Assembly (NCBI GenBank): GCA_903828145.1
Contig: CAIKKY010000026.1
Span: 1 to 52,792, forward strand
Origin: an uncultured Hyphomicrobiales bacterium
Lineage (GTDB): Bacteria; Pseudomonadota; Alphaproteobacteria; Rhizobiales; Devosiaceae
Length of the DNA: 52,792 bases
Direction: 5' to 3'
In this document: in pieces, positions 12,011 to 20,194 of the stretch
Position numbering within the stretch: the stretch's first letter is position 1
Layout of the letters: each line of letters starts with the position of its first letter
Program-made: the position numbers and the translations under genes
Notes under the pieces: generated by a model
Database searches by the model: none
Seen by the model: only the letters and a program-made list of their open reading frames with translations
What the model was told of the DNA's origin: nothing

Positions 12011-13569
12011 TGTGTATCCCACCGCGCGTCAACCGCGCGCTGCGCGAAGGTCGCAAAAATACGTTTGCCGACGTTCAGCAGTATATCCAGCGTCGCCGGG
12101 ATGAACCCGAGGTACCACAGCACGAAGTTAAGGTGCACATGGACGGCCGAGTGGGACTTGGCGAGGACGAACCACGACAGGGGCGGCAGGATGAAGCTGA
12201 TCCAGAGCGCAAGATCGCGCCGGGGCGATCGCCCCTGAAAGACCGCGAGAACAAGCGGCAACACAAGTGAGCCCAAAACAAGGTGGGGGAATACTCCAGC
12301 ACCCCCTATCAGGCCCCAAACAACATCAGTCCGCCAATCCATGAAGTAGGTTAACAGCACCGTCCATACTGTTTGCTCGGCACCAGCAAAAGGTTGGCCT
12401 GTCGCTGCATTGATCGTTCCGTAGGTGCGCGCCATGACGTTGGTTTCGAGGATTGATTTCACACCATCGAGAAGAGTGTCTCCGCGTATGCCGGCGTGAA
12501 TGAGCAAGGCGGTTGCGAAACCGAGTACCCCTGTAAGGCCGACAGTTAAAACACCGCCCATTGCACGCCGGCGGTCCCCGCCCGTGCTCGTGAACCATCC
12601 ATAAACAAAGGGCGCGGCGGCAAAGAGCATCAGGGCAGACTGGTATTCGTAACCACTCAGGCACTTGACCGTGAAAGCCAGGTACGCCCCGACCCACAAA
12701 AGCCGCCGAGACCAGGGCGCTTCGGCTCGCAGCGTCAAGGCCGCGAAAATTGCAGGCAGCAACCAGATGAAACACATCCAGTAAAGACTATGCACAAAGG
12801 AGGTCAGCCAGGGCGACAGGATGGCCGCGCCCACGAAAAGAACGCCGAATTGCAGGGAAAAAATGCGCCTGTAGAGTAAACCAAGGCAAAGCAGACAGGC
12901 CGAAAATGCTGCTGAATTCAAAGCCGTCAGCGCACCCAGACTATGCCCAAACAGCGGAAACAGCGCCGACCACACGACACCCTGCAGTCCCCATTGCGAG
13001 AGATAGGAATCGAACTGCAGATCAGAAGTCGGGGTGACACGCCCGGAAACCGTAACGGGAAGAACGCCAGCGGGACTGTTAAGCACAGGGCCGTCAAGAA
13101 AGAGCGTGACGTAGTTGCCAGACTCGGTCGCTCCAAGGACGTACCGCGTCTTGCCGCCAACCGATACCGTCCGCCCGATGTAACGTTCTATGCCGTCGGT
13201 GTGATGAAGGAGCACGGCAGCCACCGCACGGGAGACACCGTAACTCCAGTCTGCATCAGTCCGGTCAGCGGTCTCAGTAACGATATCCGGAAGTGGGCGC
13301 TGCTGTAGAAGGGCATATCCTTGATCCATCCAAATCGGATCAATCCCGGTACCGCCCACCGTTGCAGGTGCTAAATTTGCCTTCTTGGGCAAAACAACGC
13401 CGCGTTCTTTCGCAATTATCGCACCGACTACAAGCGATTCCGAATACCGCTGCACTGTGCTAAAGCATTGGTCTTCCGCAATACCGACTGGGTTAAGCCA
13501 ATAGTTGAGCGTGACCAGCGCGAACAAGACGAGCCACCCCGCCCGCGTTCTAGTGAATAGCTTCCGCAT
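12007..13569 (-). CDS. Polytopic membrane protein, GT-C-like, unknown function
   Basis: This 520-residue integral membrane protein has one N-terminal span (about 8-26), a roughly 140-residue extracytoplasmic region with DPIWMDQGYALLQ and a beta-rich part, then about ten further spans. The shape (early loop, many spans, short polar loops) resembles GT-C glycosyltransferases and lipid-A/O-antigen membrane enzymes, but I recognise no family motif. The start at 13569 is the first ATG giving a hydrophobic N-terminus. It overlaps the FAD gene by 20 bases and the epimerase gene by four. Its base composition looks less GC-rich than that of neighbouring housekeeping genes, a hint of separate ancestry. 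Confidence 0.65.
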   Translation of the reverse strand: MRKLFTRTRAGWLVLFALVTLNYWLNPVGIAEDQCFSTVQRYSESLVVGAIIAKERGVVLPKKANLAPATVGGTGIDPIWMDQGYALLQQRPLPDIVTETADRTDADWSYGVSRAVAAVLLHHTDGIERYIGRTVSVGGKTRYVLGATESGNYVTLFLDGPVLNSPAGVLPVTVSGRVTPTSDLQFDSYLSQWGLQGVVWSALFPLFGHSLGALTALNSAAFSACLLCLGLLYRRIFSLQFGVLFVGAAILSPWLTSFVHSLYWMCFIWLLPAIFAALTLRAEAPWSRRLLWVGAYLAFTVKCLSGYEYQSALMLFAAAPFVYGWFTSTGGDRRRAMGGVLTVGLTGVLGFATALLIHAGIRGDTLLDGVKSILETNVMARTYGTINAATGQPFAGAEQTVWTVLLTYFMDWRTDVVWGLIGGAGVFPHLVLGSLVLPLVLAVFQGRSPRRDLALWISFILPPLSWFVLAKSHSAVHVHLNFVLWYLGFIPATLDILLNVGKRIFATFAQRAVDARWDTQ

Positions 13570-14668
13570 CGAGCCGCTCCAGGATGTCGTAAACATTATC
13601 GATTTTGCCACCGAGCACCGCATAGGCGCCGGGCAGGCGGTCAAGCTTTTCGAACAGAATGGGCCGACCATCGTCGCCTTCGTTCTTTTCGAGCACCGTC
13701 TTGATTTCAAAGAGCGACGAGTCCGCGCGCGCCGAGGCCAGCGCGGGCACATAGCGCGCCGCATCGCGCAGCATCCGGTCCACCCGCGTTGCCGGGCCCG
13801 GGCTCTGCAGCAGGGCCCGAAGATCGACCGAAGGGTCATCGGCCAAGGCCCGGTGCGGCGTGTACCGCACATGAGACAAGGTATGCAGCTGCCGCGCCGG
13901 AAACGGCATGAGCGAGAAAAACGGGCCGTCCATCAAGGTAATGCCCAGGCCCTTCAGTCTGGAGTCTGGCTCAACAAGTGCCATTTCGGTGAGTTCATGC
14001 TTCAGCCGCGCTTGCGTGCCCCCGGCCTGTCCGAACAGGCGGTTGAGCCCGGCATAGGTGCAGTTGAAAACATAGCGTGCACCAGCAACGCTGCGCGCAC
14101 CGTCTGGACCGCTCAACGCTAAGCGCAGCGCTACGCCGTCCCCCTTGTCGATTGACGTCGCTTCCGTTGCGAGTGCGACCTCCACCCCGGCAAGTCGCAG
14201 CGCATTCTCCGCCCAAATCGCGAGCTGGCGCGTGTCAAAAGCATATTCAGCAACTTCGTACACGGCTTCGACCAGATCGGGGCTGAACAGCGCCTGTAAT
14301 TCCTTCCGTGCCGTCTGGAATGGAGCCCCAATTTCGGCGGCAAAACGTTCGAATTGCCGCGCATTCACCTTGGAATTGCGTCGCGCAACCGCATAAAGCG
14401 CCGTGAAGTCACGGACAATCGCCCCCGGCCAATCAGTAACAAAGCGGGGCAGATTTATACGGCTGCGGTAGGCCGTCGTGAAGCTGCGCGGATAGTGGTA
14501 GCCATTATGGACCCGCGCCTGATTGGTGTAGGACGCACGGCGCATGAGCGCTGCTTCCCGTTCGACCAGCAGCACCCGTCTCAGCCCGCGATTGACGCTG
14601 AGGTGTCGAGCAATGACCGCGCCATAGAACCCGCCACCGACCACCACGGCATCAAATGGTTCCGTCAC
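13550..14668 (-). CDS. FAD-dependent oxidoreductase (DAO fold)
   Basis: This 372-residue protein has an N-terminal FAD-binding Rossmann motif FDAVVVGGGFYGAVIARHLS (about residues 5-24) and VLLVEREAALMRRASYTNQA, the second dinucleotide element of the D-amino-acid oxidase/glycerol-3-phosphate dehydrogenase fold. It starts at GTG 14668, overlapping the upstream GT2 stop by four bases (GTGA). Its position among glycosyltransferases and sugar-tailoring enzymes suggests it oxidises a sugar, cyclitol or lipid-linked sugar alcohol rather than an amino acid. This is inference and the electron acceptor is unknown. Confidence 0.8.
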   Translation of the reverse strand: MTEPFDAVVVGGGFYGAVIARHLSVNRGLRRVLLVEREAALMRRASYTNQARVHNGYHYPRSFTTAYRSRINLPRFVTDWPGAIVRDFTALYAVARRNSKVNARQFERFAAEIGAPFQTARKELQALFSPDLVEAVYEVAEYAFDTRQLAIWAENALRLAGVEVALATEATSIDKGDGVALRLALSGPDGARSVAGARYVFNCTYAGLNRLFGQAGGTQARLKHELTEMALVEPDSRLKGLGITLMDGPFFSLMPFPARQLHTLSHVRYTPHRALADDPSVDLRALLQSPGPATRVDRMLRDAARYVPALASARADSSLFEIKTVLEKNEGDDGRPILFEKLDRLPGAYAVLGGKIDNVYDILERLDAEAIH

Positions 14669-15687
14669 TCAGCGGCGCCTTTCAGCCGATGCACTACCGC
14701 ACCATCAGCCGCAGGTTCTTCGATATTGAGCCGTTCGCGGCGCGTCAGCGTTGCGCTCGTGAACTCCTGGCTGACATGGTAGAGCGGGCCGTCATTGGAC
14801 AGGCTGGCCATCGACAGCATGTATTCGCCCAACACAAACAGCACGAGCGAGATGAGAAAAAACATCCCCGACTGCTGCAGGCTCAGGCTGACCCACCCCG
14901 GCGCCACATCGTCAACCCACAGGGCGACCGCAACCACATAGACGGTGTAGAGCAGGTTTGCGGCCGCGCCGAAGAGCGTAAGGGCTGTGACCACGCGCAT
15001 CGGCCCACGGGTTGTCGAGAACAACAGCCGCAAGCCCCTGTCGATGGCGTCGCCGAGGTTGTCGGTCCGCACCGCTTTGGGCACTGCGCTATACTCAAGA
15101 TACGCCCGGGCAAAGCCGCCGGTTGCCGGCAGGTGCCGATAGGTCAGCACAGGCTGACGATGCTGAAGAATGAAGTTCACCACCCGCCGCGCAATCAGCC
15201 GGAACTTCGGCGCCTCGCGTCCGAGATCGACACCGGCAAACCGAGAATACAGGCGATGAAAAGCGCGCTCGCCAACCCGATAGGACCAGCGTGCTTTCGG
15301 ACGCGCGGCGTTGGCGGCAAACACAACATCGGCGCCCTGCCCCGCCCGATCCAGCATCTGCCGGATGAACGCCGGATCGTCGCTCAGCGGATCCAGCACC
15401 GCCACATAATCGCCGAGCGCATTTTCGAGACCAACCCAGTTTGCAGTGTCGCCATCCACTTCTTTAGTGAGGGCAAAGACCTGCAGATTGGGCAAACCGG
15501 CGGGTCCTGCAAGCCGGCGCAACTCGGCGACGGACTCATCGACAGAGGCGTTATCAACAATGATCAGCTCAAAGTCGGCAACCATGGTCCGCAGCGTAGC
15601 AACGGTTTCGGTCAGCAGCGTTTCGAGGCGCTCCCGCTCGTTGCGCAGGACACAGACAACCGACAGGAAGACGGGGAACGCCAACAT
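14665..15687 (-). CDS. Family 2 glycosyltransferase with C-terminal membrane spans
   Basis: This 340-residue GT2 protein has the N-terminal strand FPVFLSVVCVLRNERERL, DFELIIVDNASVDESVAE, and a metal-site region with AVLDPLSDDP in place of a clean DxD. Two hydrophobic segments near the C-terminus (about 235-258 and 270-290) anchor it in the membrane, as in undecaprenyl-phosphate sugar transferases of the ArnC/GtrB type. I choose ATG 15687 over the adjacent GTG 15690 because GAGGG lies five bases upstream. It is the first gene of the overlapping seven-gene run. A 191-base gap separates it from the DUF2142 gene. Confidence 0.8.
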   Translation of the reverse strand: MLAFPVFLSVVCVLRNERERLETLLTETVATLRTMVADFELIIVDNASVDESVAELRRLAGPAGLPNLQVFALTKEVDGDTANWVGLENALGDYVAVLDPLSDDPAFIRQMLDRAGQGADVVFAANAARPKARWSYRVGERAFHRLYSRFAGVDLGREAPKFRLIARRVVNFILQHRQPVLTYRHLPATGGFARAYLEYSAVPKAVRTDNLGDAIDRGLRLLFSTTRGPMRVVTALTLFGAAANLLYTVYVVAVALWVDDVAPGWVSLSLQQSGMFFLISLVLFVLGEYMLSMASLSNDGPLYHVSQEFTSATLTRRERLNIEEPAADGAVVHRLKGAAE

Positions 15688-15878
15688 CACTGCCCTCGCC
15701 GAAAATCGGCAACTACGTATTTACGCGTTGATAACAGTCCGTATGGTGGCTTGGACAGGCCTTTGCATCGTTTCGGGGGGCTTGTTCACAGCGATTTACG
15801 AGCGCTGGCGGCAAGGTCCGACAGGACGCCGCCGACGGAAGGGCGCGCTCGTTTTCAGCCGCACGGGATGAGCCGGCA

Positions 15879-17306
15879 CTATCCTGAAATGTAGTACCGC
15901 CAAACCAGAGCCCGAACAGTGATGGCAATGCTTAAAACCGGCCACGCCATCTGAGCTGCGGCGAGGACACGGCCGGTGACGAGCCCGATCCGCGACCGGT
16001 GCAGGTTAGACGTCTGGTCGGCCAACAAGACAAAAATACTGAGCAAGGGCAGGAAATACCGCCCCTGTACGCCTTCGACGATGCCATGGCCCACGGGCGT
16101 CCAGGTCATGTAGAGCGCGCCAAAAATCAACCCAAAACTGAGGGTTAACGCCCCAAAAGCTGAAAGAGGACCGCCAAACTGGCGGGCGCGAAACAGCCCG
16201 ACGAGTCCGATAACAACCGGGACCAGTGATGCGGCAAGCAGCACCAGTGTTGCTCCGACGAAAAGTTTCGGGAGCGGCGTATCCAGCCAACCCAGATTAC
16301 CCACCATTGAAGAAAGATAAAATCCCCACCGCAAAGACAGTGTATCCCAGGCAATGCTGAAAACCTTGAGAGGGTCAGCTCGCAGCAACGACAGTTGCGC
16401 GGAAGGATCGGCCAGCGAGTTGAGTGCCCCTGCCCCGAACGAGAGAACAAGTAAGTTCCACAACGCTGTCGCCCCAAGGGGCACCGCCGTAGCCACATAT
16501 TTGCCCCATCCGCTGTTGGAGCTGAACCCTGCAATCAGCAGCGCCAACAGGGCATAGGGCATTTTTCCCATGCCGATGATGCTGGCGAGCACGGCGAGCC
16601 CAATTAGCTCACTGACCCGCAGCGGGCGTTTCTCTCTGAACGCGGATGAGATCATCGCCACGAACAGCATGCTGAGGGCAATCAGCAAGCCATCCTGCGT
16701 CACATGGGCTGATAAAGAGGCCGCCATCGGCAGCAACAGCACCGTGACGGCCAGGCCGCGCCCCGCCGACAACCGTTTAAGCGCGGCCCACCCAATCAGG
16801 AAACAAAGCAGCGCATTAACAATGCGCGCCAATCTCAGACTATCAAACACCGAGAGGTTGAGCCATTTACCGACACCAATCGCCAAAGCTGAGGGCGCGT
16901 ACAACGTGGGCGCGTAAATAGATGTCGCAGTGAGGTTAGCCTCTGTTTGCAAGCCGGACCAACCAATGGCCCGCTCCTTCGACAGACGCTCTCCAGTCGC
17001 CTTTTCGGCATAAACAAACGGCATGCCTGCATATATTGCCGAGATTTCATTGATGCCATTGTCAACTGGCCCAGCAAATCCGCCCCCCGGCACAGGCTTT
17101 CCGAAAATCGCGCCATTGGTGAGCGCATCGGCCCGGGAGGTATGCAGGGGCTCATCGGCCCCTTGGAAAGTCGGCAGAAACAGAATCAGGAGCAGTGCAA
17201 ACAGCGGCAGATAGAGCGTATAGGCAGCCAGAAGCATTCCGCCGTCCGGTTTATGACTGTTATGCGCCGAATCCACTGAGTAGAATAAAGATGCTACATC
17301 CCTCAT
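15879..17306 (-). CDS. DUF2142-like polytopic membrane protein
   Basis: This 475-residue integral membrane protein has about 11-12 hydrophobic spans. The first periplasmic loop begins FQGADEPLHTSRADAL, matching the DEP(A/L)H signature that opens DUF2142 proteins and resembling the acidic motif of GT-C enzymes. PVGHGIVEGVQGRYFLPLLS near residue 420 is also typical. The ATG at 17306 has a strong GGAGGGG site. An upstream start at 17339 lacks one. Members sit in polysaccharide and lipid-linked glycan loci, but the reaction is not established. It is probably the first gene of the minus-strand glycan locus. Confidence 0.75.
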   Translation of the reverse strand: MRDVASLFYSVDSAHNSHKPDGGMLLAAYTLYLPLFALLLILFLPTFQGADEPLHTSRADALTNGAIFGKPVPGGGFAGPVDNGINEISAIYAGMPFVYAEKATGERLSKERAIGWSGLQTEANLTATSIYAPTLYAPSALAIGVGKWLNLSVFDSLRLARIVNALLCFLIGWAALKRLSAGRGLAVTVLLLPMAASLSAHVTQDGLLIALSMLFVAMISSAFREKRPLRVSELIGLAVLASIIGMGKMPYALLALLIAGFSSNSGWGKYVATAVPLGATALWNLLVLSFGAGALNSLADPSAQLSLLRADPLKVFSIAWDTLSLRWGFYLSSMVGNLGWLDTPLPKLFVGATLVLLAASLVPVVIGLVGLFRARQFGGPLSAFGALTLSFGLIFGALYMTWTPVGHGIVEGVQGRYFLPLLSIFVLLADQTSNLHRSRIGLVTGRVLAAAQMAWPVLSIAITVRALVWRYYISG

Positions 17307-17372
17307 GGACCCCTCCAAACCCTGCGCGCAACAGAGCAACCAAGCGCTGAACGGGCGAATCTACACTATTTG

Positions 17373-17412
17373 GTACGTATTAACCCTTAAGGTTTCGTAC
17401 GCCCTGTGTCAA
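17373..17412 (-). promoter_or_regulatory. Candidate promoter and palindromic site upstream of the glycan locus
   Basis: On the minus strand TTGACA (17407-17412) is followed after 17 bases by TAAGGG (17384-17389), a weak -10. The -10 lies inside a 28-bp element bounded by GTACG and CGTAC (17373-17400) with an inner AACC-CTTAA-GGTT imperfect palindrome. An operator overlapping the promoter is possible. Nothing else is evident in the region 17307-17605. Confidence 0.35.
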
Positions 17413-17605
17413 ATGCGGGGCTGTTGACAAAGTGCGCGCCACCGAAAGGGAGGTCCCAAGCCCATGGGGGCCGGCCAGCGAGACGGCGCGACGCTTTGCC
17501 GATCCTGTTCGTGCTGAATGAGCCGCCAACCGGCCTCTAATTCACCGGGCTCAGCCGACCATTGGCAAGCATCACAAGAGCGCGGACCTGAGGGGAAAGT
17601 CGGCT

Positions 17606-17690
17606 TGGTGGAGGGGACTGGATTCGAACCAGTGAACGCTAAGCGACCAGATTTACAGTCTGGCGGATTTAACCACTCTCCCACCCCTCC
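17606..17690 (-). tRNA. tRNA-Tyr (anticodon GTA)
   Basis: This is a class II tRNA with a long variable arm. Acceptor GGAGGGG pairs with CCCCTCC, the anticodon loop is CTGTAAA, the T-loop is GGTTCGAATCC, and CCA is encoded, for 85 bases in total. Confidence 0.97.
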
Positions 17691-17733
17691 AGCGAAGCGG
17701 AAGCACGGGGCGCACTGCACCCCAACGGCGCGG

Positions 17734-17762
17734 TTTATGTCGGGGGCATGCCGCGCTGTCAA
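17734..17762 (-). promoter_or_regulatory. Promoter for tRNA-Tyr
   Basis: TTGACA (17757-17762) and CATAAA (17734-17739) are 17 bases apart on the minus strand, about 44 bases upstream of tRNA-Tyr. This is a strong housekeeping-type match. Confidence 0.65.
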
Positions 17763-17838
17763 CAGAGTTTTCCCACCAGGGCGGGCATTTGGCGCACACC
17801 GCTTGCCGCGCGGGCGCAAACCGGGTACCGCAGCGGCC

Positions 17839-18591
17839 ATGAGCCGCAACAAATTTCCGCCCAAACCGCGATACGACCCGGATACGGGCCCGGTCTATCT
17901 TTATGGCCTGCACACCGTGCGGGCTGCACTCGATAACCCGCTGCGAACCCGCAAGGCGCTGCTCGCAACGCCCAATGCGCTGGTCCGGCTGATGGAATCG
18001 GGCGGCATCGCTGGCATGCGGGTCACCGAGACCACACCCAGGGAGTTGGATCGGCTTCTGGGCCAGGATGCGGTGCATCAGGGCATGGCGCTGGAGGTGG
18101 ATCCGGTATCGCGCTTCGGTCTTGATGATATTAAGGCACTGAAACTCGTGGTCGTGCTCGATCAGATCACCGATCCGCATAATGTCGGCGCCATCCTCCG
18201 CACCGCCTGCGCCTTTGGGGCCGATGCAGTGATCACCACCGCCCGCCATTCGCCGCGCGAAACCGGCGTAATGGCCAAATCCGCCTCCGGCGCGCTTGAT
18301 CTCGTGCCCCTGATCGAGGTTCGTAATCTCGGCGATGCGATTGAAACGCTGAAAGAGCGCGGACTCGTGGTTGTGGGCTTTGATTCTGAAGCCCCGGCCC
18401 CGCTGAAGCCCCGTCCGGTGCCCGTGCCCATGGCCATTGTGCTGGGCGCTGAAGGCAAGGGCCTCCGCCAGCGCACGCGCGAGCTGTGCTCGGAAATGGT
18501 CCGGCTCGAGATGCCCGGCCCCATCAAATCGCTCAACGTATCGAATGCCGCAGCCATCGCTCTGTTTGCAGCCACGACGGGCACGGCCTGA
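17839..18591 (+). CDS. rlmB: TrmH-family rRNA 2'-O-methyltransferase (RlmB-like)
   Basis: This 250-residue SPOUT methyltransferase probably forms 2'-O-methylguanosine at position 2251 of 23S rRNA. The N-terminal substrate-binding part includes VYLYGLHTVRAALDNPLRTR. The SPOUT domain carries motif 1 LDQITDPHNVGAILRTACAF, motif 2 AIVLGAEGKGLR and motif 3 EMPGPIKSLNVSNAAAIAL, which form the knotted SAM site. The start at 17839 gives the family N-terminus. The reading frame continues upstream through tRNA-Tyr sequence, which is not coding. TrmH relatives also modify tRNA, but the length and N-terminal domain favour RlmB. Confidence 0.9.
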   Translation: MSRNKFPPKPRYDPDTGPVYLYGLHTVRAALDNPLRTRKALLATPNALVRLMESGGIAGMRVTETTPRELDRLLGQDAVHQGMALEVDPVSRFGLDDIKALKLVVVLDQITDPHNVGAILRTACAFGADAVITTARHSPRETGVMAKSASGALDLVPLIEVRNLGDAIETLKERGLVVVGFDSEAPAPLKPRPVPVPMAIVLGAEGKGLRQRTRELCSEMVRLEMPGPIKSLNVSNAAAIALFAATTGTA

Positions 18592-18604
18592 CGCCAAACC
18601 GGGC

Positions 18605-18634
18605 TTGCAGTGATGTTTCAACCGGTGCTAGCAA
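18605..18634 (+). promoter_or_regulatory. Candidate promoter for tRNA-Thr
   Basis: TTGCAG (18605-18610) and TAGCAA (18629-18634) are 18 bases apart and end ten bases before tRNA-Thr. Confidence 0.4.
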
Positions 18635-18643
18635 GGCGCCGCT

Positions 18644-18719
18644 GCCGGTATAGCTCAGTTGGTAGAGCAACTGATTTGTAATCAGTGGGTCGCGGGTTCA
18701 ATTCCTGCTGCCGGCACCA
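18644..18719 (+). tRNA. tRNA-Thr (anticodon TGT)
   Basis: Acceptor GCCGGTA pairs with TGCCGGC, the D-arm is GCTCAGTTGGTAGAGC, the anticodon loop is TTTGTAA, the T-loop is GGTTCAATTCC, and CCA is encoded. Confidence 0.97.
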
Positions 18720-18783
18720 GCCCCCTGATCCTGATCGCGCCCAACCTCCCGAGGGGGCGCAAGCGTTGAGTGGAGTGCCCGGA

Positions 18784-19971
18784 ATGGCCGTTGAGTCTGG
18801 TCGTACTGACGCCGCGTCCGTTCGAGAGACCTCGGTGCCGTGGTCGGCCGTGGTCTGCCTGTCGCTCCTCACCTTTTTGCTCGTCGGGCTCGAGTTCCTG
18901 CCGGTCAGCCTGTTGACACCGATCGCGCAGGATCTGGCCATCACCGAGGGACAGGCCGGACAGGCGATCACCATGTCCGGCATCCTCGCTGTATTGACCA
19001 GCCTGTTCGGCAATGGCCTGCTGCGTCGCCTCGACCGCCGGTTGGTGGTGCTCCTGTACACGGCCATTCTGGTGGTCTCGAGCCTGGCCGTGGCGCTTGC
19101 GCCAGATTTCACCGTTTTCCTGCTGGGACGGGCGTTGGTGGGCATCGCCATTGGTGGCTTCTGGTCACTCTCGACCGCTATCCTCGCTCGCCTCGCGTCG
19201 GGGCCCGATCTGCCGAAGGCCATCGCCATCCTTCAGGTTGGCACGGCCCTGGCGCTGGTTCTGGCTGCGCCGCTCGGCAGCCTGCTCGGGGCGCTGATCG
19301 GCTGGCGCGGCACCTTTCTCGTTACCGTGCCCATTGGCCTTGTCGCCCTCGTCTGGCAGGCGATGGTCATTCCCGCCCTGCCCCCAACCGAAGCCGTATC
19401 GCCGCGCCGCATGCTGGGGCTCCTCTCGACCCCGAAATTTGCGCTTGGCATGGCCGCCACAGGCCTTGCCTTCATGGGCACCAACGCGCTGTCCATCTAC
19501 CTGCGGCCATTTCTTGAAAGCGTGACCGGCCTTGATGTGGCGGTTCTCTCTCTCGCCCTGCTGAGCATCGGCGTTGGCGGCCTGGCGGGACTCGGTCTTG
19601 TCGGCCTCCTCCTTGCCCGCCACCTCAATGCCGCCCTTGTCGGCATTCCGGCCGTACTGGCCGTTCTCGCGCTGCTCCTCATGGCGTTGGGTCCCCTGGC
19701 AGGTCCAACCCTGGCGCTCCTCGTCCTCTGGGGCCTGGTGTCCACCCCGATTCCAGTCATCTGGAACACCTGGATGGCTGCGATCATCCCCAATGACCTT
19801 GAAGCGGGCGGCGGTTTGCAGGTCGCCCTGATCCAGACCGCCATCGCTGGCGGAGCCCTGTCGAGCGGCCTGCTGTTCGATCTTGTGGGGTGGTGGGCGA
19901 GCTTCAGCCTCAGTGCCCTGCTGCTCAGTGGCGCGGCGATCTTCGCCCACCTCGCAACGCCGCGGCGCTGA
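18784..19971 (+). CDS. MFS efflux transporter (AraJ/sugar-efflux type)
   Basis: This 395-residue major facilitator protein has 12 predicted membrane spans and no large soluble domain. After a short polar N-terminus, the first span is VVCLSLLTFLLVGLEFLPVS. The loop between spans 2 and 3 has GNGLLRRLDRRLVVL, a reduced form of the MFS basic motif, and ALVGIAIGGFWSLSTAILAR resembles DHA1 exporters. The ATG at 18784 is used because in-frame sequence further upstream overlaps tRNA-Thr. Substrate is unknown; relatives export sugars or drugs. It is monocistronic. The 223 bases after it hold nothing assignable. Confidence 0.85.
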   Translation: MAVESGRTDAASVRETSVPWSAVVCLSLLTFLLVGLEFLPVSLLTPIAQDLAITEGQAGQAITMSGILAVLTSLFGNGLLRRLDRRLVVLLYTAILVVSSLAVALAPDFTVFLLGRALVGIAIGGFWSLSTAILARLASGPDLPKAIAILQVGTALALVLAAPLGSLLGALIGWRGTFLVTVPIGLVALVWQAMVIPALPPTEAVSPRRMLGLLSTPKFALGMAATGLAFMGTNALSIYLRPFLESVTGLDVAVLSLALLSIGVGGLAGLGLVGLLLARHLNAALVGIPAVLAVLALLLMALGPLAGPTLALLVLWGLVSTPIPVIWNTWMAAIIPNDLEAGGGLQVALIQTAIAGGALSSGLLFDLVGWWASFSLSALLLSGAAIFAHLATPRR

Positions 19972-20194
19972 TCGGCCGCAGCGGCGGACCAACCTGAGTT
20001 TTTTCTGTGCGTTACGTGCATTTACCCCGCCTGAGGGGCGCAGTGCGCTTTACACCGATACCCCGCAGCTATACGCGTTAAACCGTAGTTAAAGAGTTGC
20101 AATCGGGCGGGTTCAGTAGGCCGCCTGATAGGGGTAGCGCCGTAATGACAGCGGATTATCGGGGCGCTTCGGGCTCAACGCGCGGGATGCGCTC

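Noticed and set aside
17518-17838. A 107-residue N-terminal extension of the rRNA methyltransferase frame
   Set aside because: It reads through antisense tRNA-Tyr and its promoter. The family start matches ATG 17839.
18685-18783. An upstream extension of the MFS transporter frame
   Set aside because: It begins inside tRNA-Thr. The hydrophobic protein starts properly at ATG 18784.
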